DNA of 64,000 nt, taken from positions 1,240,001 through 1,304,000 of the forward strand of contig NZ_CP014504.1 of the NCBI RefSeq assembly GCF_001590605.1, written 5' to 3'. Every line of letters starts with the position of its first letter. The first letter of the stretch is position 1. This DNA comes from Pedobacter cryoconitis (GTDB taxonomy: Bacteria > Bacteroidota > Bacteroidia > Sphingobacteriales > Sphingobacteriaceae). Of this stretch, positions 60,529-64,000 are shown piece by piece. The notes beneath the pieces are model-generated. The model saw only the letters and a list, made by a program, of their open reading frames with translations, ran no database searches and was not told where the DNA came from. Position numbers and translations under genes: made by a program.

Positions 60529-62442
60529 TTAAAATAACTGCAACGTCGTAGACTGCTGATTTCCAGACGATGTTTTTGTCTTTACACTGGCCTTTGCATG
60601 ATGTTCTGTGATCCAGGAAACATAATTTTCAACCTTAATTGGCTCTTTTAACAAACCTGTCGCTAACTGTAACATAGCAATCCGGTGTTCAATTACCGGT
60701 CTGTACTTCTGGAAAAGGTGTTGCAGCTCTTGCTGAACTTTATTTTTCGGCTTAATCCTGATATTTTTATTCACAGGGTTTAAAACCTGTAAATTAATCT
60801 CCTTTGTGAAATAAGTTGCTGCAGATTCAATTCTTTCCTGTAAAGCCGGCAAATCATTAAAACCAGTTTGCTTATGTAAATTGATAACCTGAACCTGAAA
60901 ACGGTCAGCCAAAACAATCAGGTTTTTAATTGACTTTCTAAGCTGAGAAAATAATACCGCATATTCTGGAATGTTTGACCTGACAATTTCAGGGCGGGAG
61001 GTAACCACTTCCAGCTCACTCAGCAGTTTATTCAATGAAAAGTGGTTCAGAACAAGCTGAAGTATAAATGCCTGCTGTCCGCTCACCAAAAGGTCATCCA
61101 GCTCCTCATCCTGCACAGACTTCATATAATTGATAACTTCTGTATTTAATCTTAAACTTTCCGTGCTAATCTTTGATTTCAAAATCAAACCATTCAGCGT
61201 CCTTACACGACTCAAAGCCACATATACCTGTCCGGCTATAAATGACTTTCCCGCATCAATTATAGCATGATCAAAAGTTAAACCCTGACTTTTATGTATC
61301 GTTACTGCCCAGGCCAGTTTAATCGGATACTGAGAAAATTCACCAACCTTCTGCTGTACAATAATCTCTTCAGTATCTGTTTTATATTCAAAAGATTGCC
61401 ATGAAGTCTTCTCCAACAACAGATCGTCTTCATGAGGGAAGGAAATATAGATCTCCCCATCTTTAACAGACTTTATTTTCCCAATCTTTCCATTATAAAA
61501 CTTTCTATTGTCCCCGGTATCATTCTTAATGAACATGACTTGTGCACCTTCCTTTAATTTCAGCGTTTGTTCTGCTTGTAGACCTGCATCTCTGAACTCA
61601 CCGCTGGTCTCAGCCATAAAAGTATACTCTTCGCCAGGAAGTTCATCTAATTTCGCTTTATTAACGGTATTAGCTTCTGCATTATGCGAAGTGATAATTA
61701 TCGGGCTAAATTCATCCGTTGCAAGAAAATCCGGATCATATCTTTGATTAAGCAAAGCCAAATCGGCTTCAGTAATCTGATTGTTCCTGATACTATTTAG
61801 AATATTGACGAATTCTGGTTCAGTCTGCCTGAATACTGTAGTTAATTCTATCTGTAATAGCGGATTTCTGCGAATAACATATCCCTCAAAAAAATAGGGG
61901 GAAGCATAAGCCCTGCTCAAAAATGCCCATTCTTCTCTTTTAGTTACCGGAGGTAATTGATACAAATCACCTATCAATAGCAGCTGTACACCACCAAAAG
62001 GAATATTATTTTTTCTTACTGAACGCAGGATGGCATCAATCATATCCATTAAATCACAACGGACCATAGAGATCTCATCGATAATCAATAATTCTAATTC
62101 ATTAAATAGCGCTGTCTTTTCTCTATTGTAACTTAAATCATTGACCATAGATTCAATAGAGGTAATACCCAATTGTAAATCTTCCAGACCAATTTCGCCG
62201 GGGAAAAAAGAACCAGCAGGTAATTGAAAAAAAGAATTGATTGTTGTGCCTTTAGCATTCATCGCAGCCACACCTGTAGGAGCCACCACCACCATTTTTT
62301 TTGAACTCTCTTCTTTTATTCTTTTAAGAAGTGTAGTCTTTCCAGTTCCAGCTTTTCCAGTAAGAAAAATGTTCTGATTAGTGTATTCAATAAATGATAA
62401 TACCTTGTCGAAAATTGAATTAGAAGGCCCGCCGTTACTCAT
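60529..62442 (-). CDS. PIF1-like superfamily 1B DNA helicase
   Basis: The 637-aa protein has all main helicase motifs: Walker A FLTGKAGTGKTTLLKRI (about residues 26-42), motif Ia VVVAPTGVAAMNAKGTTINSFF, Walker B LLIIDEISMVRCDL, motif III LLLIGDLYQLPPV, motif IV TVFRQT, and motifs V/VI AWAVTIHKSQGLTFDHAIID and VYVALSRVRTLNGLIL. PIF1-type enzymes unwind DNA 5' to 3', including G-quadruplexes and RNA-DNA hybrids. The C-terminal 200 residues form an extra helical domain typical of the Bacteroidota version. Its promoter ends 4 bp before the ATG, which predicts a leaderless mRNA. Confidence 0.9.
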   Translation of the reverse strand: MSNGGPSNSIFDKVLSFIEYTNQNIFLTGKAGTGKTTLLKRIKEESSKKMVVVAPTGVAAMNAKGTTINSFFQLPAGSFFPGEIGLEDLQLGITSIESMVNDLSYNREKTALFNELELLIIDEISMVRCDLMDMIDAILRSVRKNNIPFGGVQLLLIGDLYQLPPVTKREEWAFLSRAYASPYFFEGYVIRRNPLLQIELTTVFRQTEPEFVNILNSIRNNQITEADLALLNQRYDPDFLATDEFSPIIITSHNAEANTVNKAKLDELPGEEYTFMAETSGEFRDAGLQAEQTLKLKEGAQVMFIKNDTGDNRKFYNGKIGKIKSVKDGEIYISFPHEDDLLLEKTSWQSFEYKTDTEEIIVQQKVGEFSQYPIKLAWAVTIHKSQGLTFDHAIIDAGKSFIAGQVYVALSRVRTLNGLILKSKISTESLRLNTEVINYMKSVQDEELDDLLVSGQQAFILQLVLNHFSLNKLLSELEVVTSRPEIVRSNIPEYAVLFSQLRKSIKNLIVLADRFQVQVINLHKQTGFNDLPALQERIESAATYFTKEINLQVLNPVNKNIRIKPKNKVQQELQHLFQKYRPVIEHRIAMLQLATGLLKEPIKVENYVSWITEHHAKASVKTKTSSGNQQSTTLQLF

Positions 62443-62446
62443 TCCG

Positions 62447-62454
62447 CAAATTTA
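62447..62454 (-). promoter_or_regulatory. TAnnTTTG -7 element (TAAATTTG) of the helicase, abutting the ATG
   Basis: Exact consensus on the minus strand; only 4 bases separate it from the start codon at 62442, so transcription would begin at or next to the A of the ATG. Confidence 0.5.
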
Positions 62455-62511
62455 ACCGATTAATTACAAAATGCTAACGTAAATTTCTGTGTTTTTTTCC
62501 ATTAAAGAGTC

Positions 62512-62519
62512 TATCTTTG
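62512..62519 (+). promoter_or_regulatory. TAnnTTTG -7 element (TATCTTTG) of guaB, abutting the ATG
   Basis: Exact consensus; only 3 bases separate it from the guaB ATG at 62523. With the usual -7 placement the first transcribed base would be the A of the start codon. Confidence 0.5.
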
Positions 62520-62522
62520 CAA

Positions 62523-64000
62523 ATGGCAAAATACTTAAAAGAAACCTCGAGAACTTTCAGCGAATTTCTCCTAATACCAGGACTAACATCTTTTGACTGC
62601 GTACCTGATAATGTATCCTTAAAAACCTCACTGGTTAAATACCGGAAAGGTGAAAAATCAACAATAGAACTTAATATACCTTTCGTGTCTGCAATTATGC
62701 AGTCAGTTTCTGATGATCAGATGGCTATTGCTTTGGCAAAAAATGGCGGCTTATCCTTTGTATTTGGATCTCAAACTATCCAAAAACAAGTAGAAATGAT
62801 TGAAAAGGTTAAACAACATAAATCTGGCTTCGTAATTAGTACAGCTAATCTGATCGCAGAAAATACATTAAAAGATGTTATTGCTTTAAAAGCGAAAACG
62901 GGCCATTCAACTATTGCTATCACCGATAATGGTACAGCAAATGGTAAGCTGGTTGGTATTGTTACTGGCAGAGATTATAGGATTGGTACAGATCTGATGG
63001 ATAAGAAAGTCAAAGAATTCATGACTCCATTTTCAAAACTGATTACCGCAAAAGTTGGTATTACTTTAAGCGAAGCCAATAGCATCATCTGGGAACATAA
63101 GTTAAACAGCCTGCCTGTAGTTGATGAAGATAATAACTTCAAGTTTTTTGTTTTCAGAAAAGATTATGATAACCATAAAGACAATCCTTTAGAACTATCT
63201 GACGAGACTAAGAAACTAATCGTAGGGGCTGGGATCAACACCAGAGATTACAAAGACAGAGTTCCTGCATTGGTGAATGCCGGTGTAGATGTTTTATGTA
63301 TTGATTCATCTGATGGATATTCTGAATGGCAAAAAGCAACTTTGGAATATATTAAAGCAGAATATGGTGACAGTGTTAAAGTTGGTGCTGGAAATGTGGT
63401 TGACAAAGAAGGGTTTTTATACCTTGTTGAAGCAGGTGCCGATTTTGTGAAAGTTGGCGTTGGAGGTGGTTCGATCTGTATCACCAGAGAAACAAAAGGA
63501 ATAGGCAGAGGACAAGCAACTGCTTTAATTGAAATTGCTGAAGCAAGGGATCAATATCTCAAAGAAACAGGAATCTATATTCCAATCTGTTCGGATGGTG
63601 GAATAGCTCAGGATTACCATATGGCAATTGCACTGGCTATGGGAGCTGATTTTATTATGATGGGAAGATATTTTGCCAGATTTGATGAAAGTCCTACCCA
63701 TAAAGTATTAGTTAATGGTAATTACATGAAAGAATACTGGGGCGAAGGCTCTAACCGGGCCAGAAACTGGGAACGTTATGATATGGGCGGTTCTACAGGA
63801 TTAAAATTTGAAGAAGGTGTTGATAGCTATGTTCCTTACGCCGGATCTTTAAAAGATAATTTAGAGGTTACAGTTGGAAAAATTAAATCAACTATGTGCA
63901 GCTGCGGATTTACCAGCATCGCGAAGTTTAAAGAAGATGCGAAACTTACCTTAGTTTCTTCTGTAAGCATTGTAGAAGGTGGAGCGCATGATGTGCTGGT
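62523..64000 (+). CDS. guaB: IMP dehydrogenase, 3'-truncated by window edge
   Basis: The frame is open from the ATG at 62523 to the end of the window (492 codons). It shows the IMPDH layout: N-terminal barrel start, two CBS-like modules (about residues 95-215, [13 protein letters not shown] and [21 protein letters not shown]), then [36 protein letters not shown], the catalytic-loop Cys319 in [43 protein letters not shown] and the mobile-flap region. It oxidises IMP to XMP with NAD, the committed step of GMP synthesis. ICITR instead of ICTTR and a Lys/Asp-rich CBS region make it a divergent form. Confidence 0.93.
   Translation, partial: MAKYLKETSRTFSEFLLIPGLTSFDCVPDNVSLKTSLVKYRKGEKSTIELNIPFVSAIMQSVSDDQMAIALAKNGGLSFVFGSQTIQKQVEMIEKVKQHKSGFVISTANLIAENTLKDVIALKAKTGHSTIAITDNGTANGKLVGIVTGRDYRIGTDLMDKKVKEFMTPFSKLITAKVGITLSEANSIIWEHKLNSLPVVDEDNNFKFFVFRKDYDNHKDNPLELSDETKKLIVGAGINTRDYKDRVPALVNAGVDVLCIDSSDGYSEWQKATLEYIKAEYGDSVKVGAGNVVDKEGFLYLVEAGADFVKVGVGGGSICITRETKGIGRGQATALIEIAEARDQYLKETGIYIPICSDGGIAQDYHMAIALAMGADFIMMGRYFARFDESPTHKVLVNGNYMKEYWGEGSNRARNWERYDMGGSTGLKFEEGVDSYVPYAGSLKDNLEVTVGKIKSTMCSCGFTSIAKFKEDAKLTLVSSVSIVEGGAHDVL

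Overview
The window looks like chromosomal DNA of a Bacteroidota bacterium, most likely a Sphingobacteriaceae member close to Pedobacter. The evidence is the low GC, several exact TAnnTTTG (Bacteroidota -7) promoter elements, TonB-receptor-like outer-membrane barrels of the carboxypeptidase-regulatory type, GH106-like and GH76 glycosidases, many lipoproteins, and a 6-bladed-propeller/small-peptide cassette of the NVEALA kind. The genus is inferred from remembered protein families, not from a search.

Layout. 1-8.1 kb: end of an aldo/keto reductase, two duplicated SAM methyltransferases, a GT2-like glycosyltransferase, a secreted GH106-like glycosidase and a secreted amidohydrolase. 8.3-13.6 kb: Nudix hydrolase, MacB/FtsX-type permease, an ATP-grasp-like protein, a hot-dog thioesterase. 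13.6-19.8 kb: a decayed pocket with a frameshifted HxlR regulator, a GH76 glycosidase, a PPOX-fold stress protein, an AraC regulator, a shrunken SDR relic, an MFS exporter and an LprI-like protein. 20.1-23.5 kb: orphan LytTR regulator and an outer-membrane barrel.

23.57-29.97 kb is the most interesting part: an apparently complete ribosomal-peptide (RiPP) operon. It holds a 69-aa precursor with a double-glycine leader, a strong terminator just behind it, a radical SAM/SPASM enzyme, three tandem paralogues carrying an HxD...H iron-site pattern (putative Fe(II)/2-oxoglutarate oxygenases), and a C39-peptidase ABC exporter. The core peptide ends in three back-to-back aromatic-X-X triads, which suggests cyclophane formation plus hydroxylation. 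A seven-haem cytochrome follows.

31-46.5 kb: aldehyde dehydrogenase, a periodic inverted repeat, a CLC protein lacking the usual gating Glu, a Crp/Fnr regulator with a uracil-DNA-glycosylase-family protein, and an AraC-controlled set of two Old Yellow Enzymes with small accessory proteins. Then come a zinc-metallopeptidase lipoprotein and a Crp/ABA4-like/membrane-protein set. 46.5-48 kb is a graveyard of gene fragments and short tandem repeats.

48.1-60.1 kb: a serine-esterase lipoprotein, then a second small-peptide cassette (signal-peptide-bearing 69-aa peptide, terminator, 6-bladed propeller lipoprotein, thioredoxin-like lipoprotein, type I signal peptidase, O-antigen-ligase-like protein). 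After it lies an ECF sigma/anti-sigma/secreted protein/outer-membrane barrel operon. 60.3-64 kb is housekeeping: tRNA-Lys(UUU), a PIF1-like helicase and divergent guaB, which runs off the window. Both of the last two have promoters so close to the ATG that leaderless mRNAs are predicted.
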